Shown in pieces: positions 28,488 through 37,420 of a DNA stretch of 64,000 nucleotides. The notes beneath the pieces are model-generated. The model ran no database searches, was not told the DNA's origin, and saw nothing but the letters and a program-made list of their open reading frames with translations. Each line of letters opens with the position of its first letter. The first letter of the stretch is position 1. Source of the DNA: Hoylesella pleuritidis JCM 14110 (GTDB taxonomy: Bacteria; Bacteroidota; Bacteroidia; Bacteroidales; Bacteroidaceae); the NCBI RefSeq assembly GCF_000613725.1, contig NZ_BAJN01000011.1, forward strand, positions 1 to 64,000. Reading direction: 5' to 3'. The position numbers and the translations under genes were made by a program.

Positions 28488-29726
28488 TTAGTTTCCTTGA
28501 TAAATACCCATAAAATAGATAGTTCCGGTACTGTGTTCGGTAATCGCGTAGATGAAAGGGTGATCGGCCTTGAACACGACTTCTGATTCTGGACCAATAG
28601 CAGTGAGCCCATTTTCAACAACTGTGGCAGCTGCTGCCTTAGTTCCTTGCTCGTCTACTTCTATTTTTGCGTTTTGCAAAATACGAGAAACATAATTTGG
28701 GGTAGTACTCAATCGAGAGAAGTCTGCTTTCGTTGTATTGAAGATCAGAGACATACCCAGTGCTTGTACAATGCTGTTCAGCTGCTGGTTATAAGTTGTC
28801 GTGAAGCGTGGGAGCGATAGATTGACTTTCGTATTGTGACATTTTTTGATATTGTCAGTCCATTTCTCGGCATTTAAACTGTTTAAAACATCGGTTATCT
28901 TTTTACCTTCTCGGGGCAGAAGAACCACCATTTGGTAAGACCCATTGCCGTAAGGAAGTATTAAGGTTTGACAAATAGCATTTTCATTATAACGGAAACC
29001 TGCTTTTTGGTGCATCATCTGCACTTTGGTCTTAACGTTTTTCTCTGTGGTGAAGGTAGTCTCACGTGTATTGTTTTTATTAAATTTTTCCAGCCAACGG
29101 CCCTTAAAATATATGGCATTCAGCAAATAAGTCAATGCTTTGGGATTGACCTTGTCTATTATTTGGGGAATCATTCCTTGTGTTTTAGTCTTACACCAGT
29201 CGTTTATATAAGTCAGTGTGGCCGGTGAGGTGAAGTCTTTGTTGACCGCAAGTGCGCCATAATCTTTGGTAACCGTACTTGTAAAGCCAGGCAATAGTTT
29301 ATACTTTTCGTTGACGACCACGGCATTGGCAATATCGATTCGGGTAGATTTATCGAGCTTCGGAGCCTCGGTAATCAGTTTGTTGCACAATGCATTGACA
29401 GCAGTTGGCGTCGTTTCGCCAAATCCTAAGCCCTTGGTTATTTCGCGCTGTGTTTCGCCTGCTGCTCCGTTGTTGAGCATTGCGAGCGTGTAAGTGAGAC
29501 TGATCGGAGAGAGAACAAAGCTTTTATCAGATGCAGAAGCAACCTGATTGAACAGTCGCAGGGCAAATCCGTTGTTTCCGTTAACATTTTGTTGTTGTGC
29601 GGCTGACAATGTTATTTTCCCCGGATTGTATTTAATTCCCGGTGTCGGATTGTCATTTTTGTCACAGGCAATGAGCATAGTCGCTGCGGTGAGCGCTACG
29701 CAGGAATTCATCAATAGCTTTTTCAT
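28488..29726 (-). CDS. Serpin family serine protease inhibitor, lipoprotein
   Basis: 412 aa. Lipoprotein signal MKKLLMNSCVALTAATMLIACDKND with lipobox LIAC (Cys21). Serpin core: NGFALRLFNQVASASDKSFVLSPISLTYTLAMLNNGAAGETQREI near residues 52-96; NAIYFKGRWLEKF; hinge VDEQGTKAAAATVVENGL, which is the inhibitory-type hinge with small residues; reactive loop then ADHPFIYAITEHSTGTIYFMGIY, the usual ending. The predicted P1 region lies in ENGLTAIGPESEV. It is tethered to the outer membrane and may protect the cell from host proteases. Confidence 0.95.
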   Translation of the reverse strand: MKKLLMNSCVALTAATMLIACDKNDNPTPGIKYNPGKITLSAAQQQNVNGNNGFALRLFNQVASASDKSFVLSPISLTYTLAMLNNGAAGETQREITKGLGFGETTPTAVNALCNKLITEAPKLDKSTRIDIANAVVVNEKYKLLPGFTSTVTKDYGALAVNKDFTSPATLTYINDWCKTKTQGMIPQIIDKVNPKALTYLLNAIYFKGRWLEKFNKNNTRETTFTTEKNVKTKVQMMHQKAGFRYNENAICQTLILPYGNGSYQMVVLLPREGKKITDVLNSLNAEKWTDNIKKCHNTKVNLSLPRFTTTYNQQLNSIVQALGMSLIFNTTKADFSRLSTTPNYVSRILQNAKIEVDEQGTKAAAATVVENGLTAIGPESEVVFKADHPFIYAITEHSTGTIYFMGIYQGN

Positions 29727-29848
29727 TTTTGAGTGAGTTTAAAGTTGTTTATTAGAGAAACAAAAAACTCTGTAAATCTTGCACGAATAACGAAAAAAGA
29801 TGAAAAGATGAAAAAATGGAAAGATGGAAAGATGGAAAGATTTCCTAA

Positions 29849-31906
29849 TTACTGTCCGATACCTTTTCCGAATGGTAATTTGAATGTGCAGCCATTCTTC
29901 CAATTGCTGCATCCGTAAGCAGTGCGACCTTTGAGAATGATGCCTTGGCCGCAAACGGGACAGAGCTTGCCGATGATGCTGTCATCGGCTGGGAGCGAGT
30001 GCGGAGGTGTTTCTTTTGTTTTGGACTTCTTCTTCGGTTTCGATGATGAGCTGCGAGCGGTTGATGCAGCTTTCTTTGCCATCTTTTTCTTCAAGTCTTC
30101 TTCGGTTGTTACGGTGACGCGGCGATTACTGTTATCCCGTAAGACGCCGTTGACGATCTCTGTAATCTGTGCTTTCAATTCATTGATAAATTGATTGGCG
30201 TCATATCTCTGATGCTCGATGTCGCGCAGTTTCTTTTCCCAAATACCCGTTAACTCGCAACTCTTCAGCAACTCTTCGTGAATGGTATCGATGAGTTCGA
30301 TGCCTGTCGGTGTGGCCAACAGATTCTTTCGTTCGCGTTTGATGTAGTGGCGCTTGAAGAGCGTTTCAATGATCGAGGCGCGCGATGAGGGTCTGCCGAT
30401 GCCGTTCTCTTTCAGGGCACTGCGCAAAGCTTCGTCTTCTACGAATTTTCCTGCTGTTTCCATTGCGCGGAGTAATGTGGCCTCGGTGTAGTATTTGGGT
30501 GGTGTGGTCTGCTTTTCGGTCAATGTTGGCGTGTGCTGACCGCTTTCTCCCTTTGTGAATGTGGGCAATGTGCGCTCCTCGTCACTCTTTTTGGTCTCAT
30601 CATCGTCTTGCACTTGCTGCTCTTTTTCATATACAATGCGCCATCCCGGGGCAAGAATCTCTTTACCGCTGACTTTAAACTCGGTCTTGTCAACGGCCCC
30701 AAATACGGTCGTTGTGGCGAACTTGCAATCTGGATAAAACACGCTGACAAAGCGGCGGGCAATCAAATCATAAACGTTCCGTTCCATATCGGTAAGATTC
30801 TGTATCGGAACACCTGTGGGAATAATTGCGTGGTGGTCTGTAACTTTGGATGTATCGAACACCTTTTTACTTTTGATGAGTGGTCGGTCGATGAGTGGTT
30901 GTATCCACGTTTCATATCCGCGCAATCCCCGTAAGATGCTGGGACATTTGGGATAGATATCGTCGCTCAAATATTGTGTATCTACGCGGGGATATGTCGT
31001 GAACTTTTTCTCGTAAAGGCTCTGTATCAGATTGAGTGTGGTCTCAGCCGAATAGCTGAATTTCTTGTTGCATTCCACCTGCAAAGACGTGAGATCAAAC
31101 AAGTGCGGAGGCGCCTCCGAGCCTTTCTTCTTCGTAATGTCCGTTATCTCAAAGGGTTTTCCGGCAATACCGGCGAAAGCCTTTTCACCATCCTCCTTGT
31201 TGCTGAACCTCCCTTTGACGGCTGTGAACAGCGTATCGCGGTAAATCGTGGAGAGCACCCAATAAGGCTCGGGCTTGAAGCCATCTATCTCTTTTTGGCG
31301 CTGAACGATAAGTGCCAGCGTGGGAGTCTGCACGCGACCGACACTCAACACCTGTTTGTTCTGCCCGTATTTCAACGTATATAGACGCGTGGCATTCATT
31401 CCGAGAATCCAGTCGCCAATCGCTCTGCTAAGCCCCGCCAAATAAAGCGGCCGATATTCGGATTGATCTTTGAGCGTATCGAAGCCTTGTTTGATGGCAT
31501 CTTCGGTAAGCGATGAAATCCAAAGTCGCTTGACCGGACATTTAATTTGCGCCTTCTGCATCACCCAGCGTTGAATCAATTCACCCTCCTGGCCGGCATC
31601 TCCGCAGTTGATAATGCCGTCTGCGGCCTGCATCAGGCGTTCTATCACGGCAAATTGCCGGCGTATCCGTTCGTCGTCTATCAGTTTAATGCCAAACCGC
31701 GGGGGAATCATCGGCAGAGCGGCAAGGCTCCAATGTTTCCAGTTGGGCATATAGTCGTTCGGTTCTTTCAGTGTACACAGATGACCGAAAGTCCACGTTA
31801 CTTGATAGCCATTGCCTTCCATATATCCGTCGTGGGTGCTTGTCGCTCCCAAAACGTGTGCAATATCTCTGGCTACACTGGGTTTCTCTGCTATGCAAAC
31901 AATCAT
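29849..31906 (-). CDS. topB: DNA topoisomerase III
   Basis: 685 aa type IA topoisomerase. Toprim domain MIVCIAEKPSVARDIAHVLG and GDAGQEGELIQRWV (the usual DxDxEGE motif here in GDAGQEGE form); the catalytic Tyr lies in KKFTTYPRVDTQYLS near residue 301. Later ENGIGRPSSRASIIETLFKRHYI is typical. The C-terminus has a Lys-rich linker and a zinc-ribbon-like GKLCPVCGQGIILKGRTAYGCSNWKNGCTFKLPF. GDAGQEGE lacks the first classical Asp pair, a form common in plasmid/ICE-type TopB enzymes as well. Role: decatenation with RecQ. A perfect promoter lies upstream. Confidence 0.95.
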   Translation of the reverse strand: MIVCIAEKPSVARDIAHVLGATSTHDGYMEGNGYQVTWTFGHLCTLKEPNDYMPNWKHWSLAALPMIPPRFGIKLIDDERIRRQFAVIERLMQAADGIINCGDAGQEGELIQRWVMQKAQIKCPVKRLWISSLTEDAIKQGFDTLKDQSEYRPLYLAGLSRAIGDWILGMNATRLYTLKYGQNKQVLSVGRVQTPTLALIVQRQKEIDGFKPEPYWVLSTIYRDTLFTAVKGRFSNKEDGEKAFAGIAGKPFEITDITKKKGSEAPPHLFDLTSLQVECNKKFSYSAETTLNLIQSLYEKKFTTYPRVDTQYLSDDIYPKCPSILRGLRGYETWIQPLIDRPLIKSKKVFDTSKVTDHHAIIPTGVPIQNLTDMERNVYDLIARRFVSVFYPDCKFATTTVFGAVDKTEFKVSGKEILAPGWRIVYEKEQQVQDDDETKKSDEERTLPTFTKGESGQHTPTLTEKQTTPPKYYTEATLLRAMETAGKFVEDEALRSALKENGIGRPSSRASIIETLFKRHYIKRERKNLLATPTGIELIDTIHEELLKSCELTGIWEKKLRDIEHQRYDANQFINELKAQITEIVNGVLRDNSNRRVTVTTEEDLKKKMAKKAASTARSSSSKPKKKSKTKETPPHSLPADDSIIGKLCPVCGQGIILKGRTAYGCSNWKNGCTFKLPFGKGIGQ

Positions 31907-31933
31907 TCTTACCGTGTCGTTGTTCGGGAATGC

Positions 31934-31965
31934 AAAGGTAAGAAAATCCTTTCAATATCCCAAAT
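31934..31965 (-). promoter_or_regulatory. Predicted topB promoter
   Basis: Read on the minus strand: TTTG (31962-31965), exactly 20 bp, TACCTTTG (31934-31941). A textbook Bacteroidota sigma-70 promoter, about 28 bp before the ATG. Confidence 0.8.
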
Positions 31966-32200
31966 CTTCATTCTCAGGCGGGGCGCCGACCGTTATTCTC
32001 TAAAAGATGTTCATCATTACTCCTAATAAAGCATCGGTCGTTGATCCTAAGGGATATTGATGGTCATCGCCAAGAGAGAATTATCGGATACGGCAAAGAC
32101 TTATTTCGCATTCGGTAGAAATACGTTCTTTGATGGTCGGTTTTATAGAGATGATCTGCATTTTGTGGCAAAAAATAACTTCGATTGTTGCAAGATTTCC

Positions 32201-32208
32201 TATATTTG
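32201..32208 (+). promoter_or_regulatory. Predicted promoter of the lipoprotein-sigma operon (-7 box)
   Basis: TATATTTG matches TAnnTTTG, 29 bp before the lipoprotein ATG. No clear -33. Confidence 0.55.
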
Positions 32209-32237
32209 CAGTTATAAAGTAAAGAATCGGACAGAAA

Positions 32238-32861
32238 ATGAAGAGAATCTGTATATTGATGATGGTGGCGATGCTGACCGCTTTCACGATCAATGCGTGT
32301 ATGTCGAGCGATAACGACAGTATGCCGTATGAGAATAGTCAGGTCGGGAAAGGGCTGTATTCTGGTTATTACGACGGGTGTTGGACTGTAAACGGAGAGA
32401 AAACGGACTCTGTACAGGTTTATGTCGGTGCTTATGTTGATATCAGCAATATGCCGCGGACTTATGTTTTCGGGAAATATTACCATCAATTCTTTGCAGA
32501 TGCTCCGATTAAAGCAGAAAAAGACTACGGTTTCCCGTTGCATTACACCATTAACGGTGTGTCTCATGACAGCTATTATTTCGCGTTCGAGCATCAGAAT
32601 TACAGCTTTCGTTATGTTGCGCGAGATACGACCTTTACTTCAATTTATGTCATCAAAGAGCGCCCCGTGGCCATATATAATAGATATTCCAATTCATTTG
32701 TGATCAAGATTAAGATCAGCTCCATCACCGACAGTTATGTTACGACTTCTGATGAGATGTCAGACGGGAAGCAGGAATCGAAAAGTGTCAGCCTGAAACG
32801 GCCTGTTCCCGAGTTGAGTCTGGTCTTTACAGGCACTAAAAGAAAGGAAAGCAACAGGTAA
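32238..32861 (+). CDS. Lipoprotein, DUF4840-like
   Basis: 207 aa. MKRICILMMVAMLTAFTINAC is a lipoprotein signal with Cys21. The mature part starts MSSDNDSMPYENSQVGKGLYSGYYDGCWTVNGEKTDS, and has alternating aromatic residues that suggest a beta sandwich. It resembles Bacteroidota DUF4840 lipoproteins, by eye only. The stop TAA is directly followed by the GTG start of the ECF sigma gene, so the two are coupled in one operon. It may be a surface sensor or a regulated output of that sigma system (inference). Confidence 0.7.
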   Translation: MKRICILMMVAMLTAFTINACMSSDNDSMPYENSQVGKGLYSGYYDGCWTVNGEKTDSVQVYVGAYVDISNMPRTYVFGKYYHQFFADAPIKAEKDYGFPLHYTINGVSHDSYYFAFEHQNYSFRYVARDTTFTSIYVIKERPVAIYNRYSNSFVIKIKISSITDSYVTTSDEMSDGKQESKSVSLKRPVPELSLVFTGTKRKESNR

Positions 32862-33404
32862 GTGGAGGCAGAACAGGTACTGTTAGACGATATTCGGCGG
32901 GGCGACAGGGCTGCAATGCGGCGGCTGTACGACCGATATTCCGGCTATGCAACGGCTGTCGGCCTGAGATATATACCCGATCGGGAAGATCTGCGCGATG
33001 TTTTACAGGACTGTTTTGTGAAGATATTCACCTCGATCGGTCGTTTCGAGTATCGCGGCGAGGGGTCTGTCAGAGGCTGGATAGCCCGTATTGTGGCTAA
33101 TGAAGCATTAGATTTCTTACGGCGCAATCAGCGATTCTGTTACACGGATGATATTCCCGAAGATTCCGATGACGACGATCCCGGCGTACAGCAGATTCCG
33201 CCCGATGTGTTGACAGGAATGATAGGCCAGCTACCTGTGGGTTATCGATCGGTGATCAATATGTATGTCTTCGAGCAGATGAGTCATAAAGAGATTGCCG
33301 AAAGGTTGGGAATCAGAGAAAACTCGTCTGCATCGCAGTTTTCGAGAGCCAAAAGGATATTGCGGAAAATGATCAATGAATATTTAAAAAACAACGAGAT
33401 ATGA
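32862..33404 (+). CDS. ECF RNA polymerase sigma factor (sigma-70 family)
   Basis: 180 aa from a GTG at 32862 that directly follows the stop of the upstream gene. Region 2: MRRLYDRYSGYATAVGLRYIPDREDLRDVLQDCFVKIFTSIGRFEYRGEGSVRGWIARIVANEALDFLRR, with the DVLQD core-binding motif and the WIxRIVANEALDFLR helix. Region 4: LPVGYRSVINMYVFEQMSHKEIAERLGIRENSSASQFSRAKRILRKMI, an HTH that would bind the -35 element. It overlaps the next gene by 4 bp (ATGA). ECF sigma factor, probably controlled by the N-terminal part of that next product. Confidence 0.93.
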   Translation: MEAEQVLLDDIRRGDRAAMRRLYDRYSGYATAVGLRYIPDREDLRDVLQDCFVKIFTSIGRFEYRGEGSVRGWIARIVANEALDFLRRNQRFCYTDDIPEDSDDDDPGVQQIPPDVLTGMIGQLPVGYRSVINMYVFEQMSHKEIAERLGIRENSSASQFSRAKRILRKMINEYLKNNEI

Positions 33405-34672
33405 GCAAAAAAGACTGGACACAACGACTGCACGACCGTTTGGCAGACTATGAAGAGGCTGCCCCGGACGATTTGTGGCAGGATATTGAGCGGGTGCTCG
33501 ACCGTCAGGCCGAGACCCGGCGGCGTGCTCGCATCCTGCCGATGACGCGCATTGCTGCCGTAGCTGCAGCACTGCTCTGTCTCGTTTTAGGCGGGATTTA
33601 CGTCTATCGCTCTGCTTATCGCTCCGCAGAGAACCGTTTTGCAAATAAGGTACAGCATCCTACACCGCTTGCGGAAAGGGCTGTTGAGACCGTCAAAGAT
33701 AACTCAATTTCTGACTATCAAGCGAATATTGGTGAGAGACAACTTGTGAAAGCGAAGTCTCTCATCGCTTTCGCCACTTCCGATCGTGAATTGGATGCAA
33801 CGCAAGAGACCGTTAATCACGACGTGACTAACGGTCAATTACCCGACGAAAAGACGTTAAATGCAGCGCAAGTAACGGCCGATCGCCAGACTTCTGACAG
33901 TCGTAACGAGAATGCCCGGACACAGGGCGTCGTGCGGGAGCATCCTACTTCTGCTTCAACCTCATCCCGCCCAAATAACAATTCTTTATTCCATACGCGC
34001 CCTTCCGCATCCCAAGTTCGTCATTCCAAGTTAGACCTAATGGCCTATGCGTCTAATGCTGTCATCGGACAAGCCAATTCCAATGGTGTGCTGATGAGCG
34101 AATCGGTAAGCGGAAATAATGATCTTGCCGAGATGTCTTATGCCAAACGTGCCCCGATTTACCTTACTGATTATGGCGAAAAGGAGCATCATCACCAGCC
34201 GATATCGTTCGGTTTGTCGGTGCGTTACGGTCTGTCGCGTCGTTGGTCAGTATCGACGGGCGTGACCTATACCAAGGTTCGTTCCGACTTCGTACACATT
34301 ATGGGGACCGAACAGGTGAAAAACGTTCAGACATTGCATTATGTCGGCGTTCCGTTGACGGCTCATTATAATGTGTGGGGTATCAAACACGTTAAGACTT
34401 ATGTCTCTTTGGGCGGTGAAGCCGATATCAATGTCAAGGCGAATATTGCCACTGAGGGCAACCCACAGCCAATGGATAAAGATCGTGTACAATGGTCTGC
34501 CGGTGCGTCCGTGGGCGTTCAATACGATGTTTTTCCCCAAGTGGGCATTTATGCAGAGCCTGGTGTAAAGTATTATTTCGATAACAGAAGTCGCGTTCGC
34601 AATGTGTTCAAAGAAACACCACTTAACTTCAGTGTGCAGGTAGGTTTGCGTATTAACGTTAAAGGAATATAA
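33401..34672 (+). CDS. Anti-sigma-like membrane protein with C-terminal outer membrane beta-barrel
   Basis: 423 aa. Residues 1-45 (KKDWTQRLHDRLADYEEAAPDDLWQDIERVL) form a cytosolic anti-sigma-like helix pair, a single membrane segment follows at about 50-70 (IAAVAAALLCLVLGGIYVY), then a long low-complexity linker to about 260, then a porin-like barrel (ISFGLSVRYGLSRRWSVSTGVTYTKVRSDF ... GIYAEPGVKYYFDNRSRVRNVFKETPLNFSVQVGLRINVKGI). Genes with this fusion often follow ECF sigma genes in Bacteroidota. Here the linker is partly encoded by a 22-bp tandem repeat (33784-33893), the same family as the intergenic arrays. How one protein can sit in both membranes, or whether it is cleaved, is unknown. 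Confidence 0.8.
   Translation: MSKKDWTQRLHDRLADYEEAAPDDLWQDIERVLDRQAETRRRARILPMTRIAAVAAALLCLVLGGIYVYRSAYRSAENRFANKVQHPTPLAERAVETVKDNSISDYQANIGERQLVKAKSLIAFATSDRELDATQETVNHDVTNGQLPDEKTLNAAQVTADRQTSDSRNENARTQGVVREHPTSASTSSRPNNNSLFHTRPSASQVRHSKLDLMAYASNAVIGQANSNGVLMSESVSGNNDLAEMSYAKRAPIYLTDYGEKEHHHQPISFGLSVRYGLSRRWSVSTGVTYTKVRSDFVHIMGTEQVKNVQTLHYVGVPLTAHYNVWGIKHVKTYVSLGGEADINVKANIATEGNPQPMDKDRVQWSAGASVGVQYDVFPQVGIYAEPGVKYYFDNRSRVRNVFKETPLNFSVQVGLRINVKGI
33784..33893. repeat. 22-bp tandem repeat array, locus 4, inside a gene
   Basis: Units start at 33784, 33806, 33828, 33850 and 33872 (for example ACCGTTAATCACGACGTGA, CTAACGGTCAATTACC, GACGTTAAATGCAGCGCAA). They match the arrays at 10824 and 20277 in period and core. 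22 is not a multiple of three, so the repeats are read in changing frames, yet the frame stays open. Confidence 0.8.
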
Positions 34673-34682
34673 AAGAGATGTG

Positions 34683-34739
34683 AAAAGCTGTTTTTCATTT
34701 TCCGATTAACTGTATTCGGAATGATGAAAAACGGCTTTT
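34683..34739 (+). terminator. Terminator of the sigma operon
   Basis: Long stem: AAAAGCTGTTTTTCATTTTCCGA (34683-34705) pairs with 34716-34739 (TCGGAATGATG...CGGCTTTT) with few mismatches, ending in TTTT. It is A/T-flanked on both sides, so it may work in both directions. Confidence 0.75.
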
Positions 34740-34883
34740 GTGTTGCTGACAGATGAAAACGAAAGAGAAAACGGTTGTTTCTTGCTTTGTGAATGAACTT
34801 TTCCGACTTAGAAATTAATATTCGGAGAAAGCTCTTTTGTCAATCTTTTTCATACTTGTTTACTCGTCACGATTCCGCTGTTT

Positions 34884-35978
34884 CTATCGAAATGCATTGG
34901 CGGCATCGATGATGTGATTGGTCTCTTCATCCGTCAGAGCCGGATGGAGGGGCAGACTCAACTCCTCGCGATGAATCTGTTCGGTTATGGGCAGCGATAG
35001 ATGGCTGAGCCGGGCATAACAACTCTGTTTGTGGGGAGGAACAGGATAGTGAATCAGTGTTTCTATTTCACAGGCCGACAGATATTTTCTTAGGTCGTCG
35101 CGACGGGTAGAAAAGACGGGGAAAATATGATAAACGCAGTCGCTCGGAGAGTTCGGAATGCGAAGATGAGTGTTGCGAATGCAGGCAATATATTGTTCGG
35201 CGAGTCGGCGACGACGGTCGTTAGCCTCGTCGAGATACCGTAATTTGACGTCGAGAACAGCTGCTTGAAGTTCGTCTAACCGACTGTTGATGCCGCGAAA
35301 AGGGTAAATATACTTGCTACTGCTACCGTAATTGCCCAACGAGCGTATGGTTTCGGCCAGCTGGTCATCGTCAGTCGTCACCGCTCCGCCGTCACCCAGC
35401 GCCCCGAGATTCTTTCCCGGGTAAAAGCTATGCCCTGATGCGTCGCCCAATGAGCCTGTTCGGCGCTTGGCGTAACGGCATCCGTGTGCCTGCGCATTAT
35501 CTTCGATCAGGCGCAGATGATGCTGATCGCACAGCTTTCGGATGTGTTCGGTATAGGCACAACGGCCGTAAAGGTGCACGATCATCAGTCCGCGTGTCCG
35601 CGTATTGATGGCTCCGGCGATGCGTGTGTCGTCGATTTGGAGCGTGTCGAGCGTGGGTTCGACGAGTCGTGGAGTCAATCCTGCGGCATTGATAGCCAGT
35701 ATCGATGCGATGAATGTATTGGCCGGAACGATGATTTCATCGCCTGGTTGCATCTCGCCAAGTGCTATATAAGCACGCAGAATCAGTGTGAGTGCATCTA
35801 ATCCGTTGCCGCATCCGATGCAATGACGGGTTCCAATGTAGGCGGCATAGTGCTTTTCAAATAGCGAAACGGCCTCGCCTTGCAGATAACGACCGCTATT
35901 TGCTACGGTCGAAAGGGCTTTGTTCAGCTCGTCGACATACTGTGCGTTGATGCGTTTGAGATCTAAATAGGGGATCAT
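34884..35978 (-). CDS. DegT/DnrJ/EryC1/StrS sugar aminotransferase (FdtB/QdtB-like)
   Basis: 364 aa PLP enzyme that would aminate a dTDP-3-keto-6-deoxyhexose. PLP Lys in SGHSFYPGKNLGALGDGGAV near residue 187; IPYLDLKRINAQY start and GCGNGLDALTLILRAY near 55 are typical of the FdtB/QdtB group; LIEDNAQAHG holds the Asp that contacts the pyridine ring. It is the last gene of the minus-strand run with rfbB and the ketoisomerase, so the set makes a 3-amino-3,6-dideoxyhexose for a surface glycan. 84 bp separate it from the acyltransferase. Confidence 0.9.
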   Translation of the reverse strand: MIPYLDLKRINAQYVDELNKALSTVANSGRYLQGEAVSLFEKHYAAYIGTRHCIGCGNGLDALTLILRAYIALGEMQPGDEIIVPANTFIASILAINAAGLTPRLVEPTLDTLQIDDTRIAGAINTRTRGLMIVHLYGRCAYTEHIRKLCDQHHLRLIEDNAQAHGCRYAKRRTGSLGDASGHSFYPGKNLGALGDGGAVTTDDDQLAETIRSLGNYGSSSKYIYPFRGINSRLDELQAAVLDVKLRYLDEANDRRRRLAEQYIACIRNTHLRIPNSPSDCVYHIFPVFSTRRDDLRKYLSACEIETLIHYPVPPHKQSCYARLSHLSLPITEQIHREELSLPLHPALTDEETNHIIDAANAFR

Positions 35979-36062
35979 TGATGGATGACAGATGAGGGGG
36001 ATTACGATGAATGATGAGGGATTAGTGATGAAAAATTGATGATTTTGCGGTGAATGATAGTT

Positions 36063-37013
36063 TCATAAATACCATTCGTACGTGTCATAGCATATGCCGC
36101 GTGCGCCGAATCCTTCTTTTTGAAAGATCAGACCGCGGTTGAGCATTTGCCCCAGTGTCTCTGTCGACCGGCCGAAATCGAAGTATCGGGCCTCGCGAAA
36201 GTCGTCGTCGAGCAGGCGGGCGAACAACAAATCGAGTGCGCCTGTCTGCTTGCCGCGTGCCGATGCTGCTATATATTGAGCGTGAATGGTGTCGCGGCAG
36301 ACATAAACAACGGTTCCCGCCACTGTCTCTTGCCCCTCGCGCGCCACAAACAAACGAATCTGGGAGGGAAAACGATGTTTCAGCAGGCGTAGTTCGGAAG
36401 CCGAATGCACGGGATGTACACCGTATTTACGAGTGAGATTGTTGTCGAGAGTCTGCCAAAATGTATCGATATCATCGCTCTCAGCAATGGAAATACCCGC
36501 AGCTTGGGCTTTTCGGGTGCCGCGTCGACGCAGTTCGGTGAAACGAATACGGCTTCTGAGTTCGACGACTGACGAGAGATCGCGCCCTATGAGACGTGCT
36601 TTGCAGATCTGTGTAAGCACATACAGATCTTCCTCCGAAGGTATATCGTGATAGATTCGGGGCACAGCCTTGTAGATAACGACCTGTAAACGTGCCGTGA
36701 TGAGATACTTTTCGAGGGTCGAAAAGGCGTTGATCACAGTGTCGGTAATGGTTTTTCGCCCCACGATTAACCCGCCGTAGGTAAGGCCCTCGTGCGAGAT
36801 CAGTCGGCCGTCGACCGTTTCGTTGGCTGGAAATAAGGCTACAAGGCGACCACGGTCATAAATCATCAGCGAGTGATCGTGATATCTGGCGCTGTGATAG
36901 TCCATATATCGTCGATCGAAAAGAAATGTTCCGTTTCGAGATCGGGCCGTGAACGTATTCCATTCGTCGGCTTTTTCGGGTGTGTATCGAACTACTTCAA
37001 ACATTGGCGACAT
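36063..37013 (-). CDS. GNAT/FemAB-type acyltransferase
   Basis: 316 aa. The N-terminal half (FEVVRYTPEKADEWNTFTARSRNGTFLFDRRYMDYHSARYHDHSLMIYDRGRLVALFPAN) and the C-terminal half (IRLFVAREGQETVAGTVVYVCRDTIHAQYIAASARGKQTGALDLLFARLL) fit a GNAT_FeeM/FemAB-like double fold. It overlaps the ketoisomerase gene by 17 bp. In this setting it could N-acylate the amino sugar in place of the hexapeptide-repeat FdtC, which is absent (inference). It might instead act on a peptide or another glycan component. Confidence 0.75.
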   Translation of the reverse strand: MSPMFEVVRYTPEKADEWNTFTARSRNGTFLFDRRYMDYHSARYHDHSLMIYDRGRLVALFPANETVDGRLISHEGLTYGGLIVGRKTITDTVINAFSTLEKYLITARLQVVIYKAVPRIYHDIPSEEDLYVLTQICKARLIGRDLSSVVELRSRIRFTELRRRGTRKAQAAGISIAESDDIDTFWQTLDNNLTRKYGVHPVHSASELRLLKHRFPSQIRLFVAREGQETVAGTVVYVCRDTIHAQYIAASARGKQTGALDLLFARLLDDDFREARYFDFGRSTETLGQMLNRGLIFQKEGFGARGICYDTYEWYL

Positions 37014-37401
37014 ATTTCAGAAAGTCCGAATAATCGCGGATGTAATCGTTTTCTGCAAATGGTTCTGAAGCGAGAACAAGGCAAACGGCACCCGATGAGA
37101 AGTCGTCTAAGGTGCGCCAGATACCTGTTTCGATCAGAAGACCTTGATAAGGGTGATTCAAAAGATAAGAGTGGCGGGCGTGTCCGTTGTCCAATGTCAC
37201 GGTAAACGACCCGCTGATAGCCACCAATAATTGGCGAAGCCGGCGATGAGCGTGCCCTCCTCGGCTTTCGCCTCCGTGTACATCATAAACCCAGTAAGCC
37301 CGCCGTATGTCGAAAGGAATACTGCCGTATCCCTCGACAACGGTGAGATTGCCGCGCGGATCGATGATTTTCGGTAGGTCTATGAGTTGTCCTAAACGCA
37401 T
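36997..37401 (-). CDS. dTDP-4-keto-6-deoxyglucose 3,4-ketoisomerase (FdtA/QdtA-like cupin)
   Basis: 134 aa. Single cupin domain: RGNLTVVEGYGSIPFDIRRAYWVYDVHGGESRGGHAHRRLRQLLVAISGSFTVTLDNG near residues 16-72, with the conserved active-site His pair in GGHAHRR, then LIETGIWRTLDDFSSGAVCLVLAS. The AYWVYDV and RGGHAH motifs are diagnostic for the FdtA/QdtA/WxcM family. It moves the keto group from C4 to C3 so that the aminotransferase can act. FdtA versus QdtA (galacto or gluco product) cannot be decided here. Confidence 0.92.
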   Translation of the reverse strand: MRLGQLIDLPKIIDPRGNLTVVEGYGSIPFDIRRAYWVYDVHGGESRGGHAHRRLRQLLVAISGSFTVTLDNGHARHSYLLNHPYQGLLIETGIWRTLDDFSSGAVCLVLASEPFAENDYIRDYSDFLKYVANV

Positions 37402-37420
37402 TTCTTGCAGTTGTTTACCC

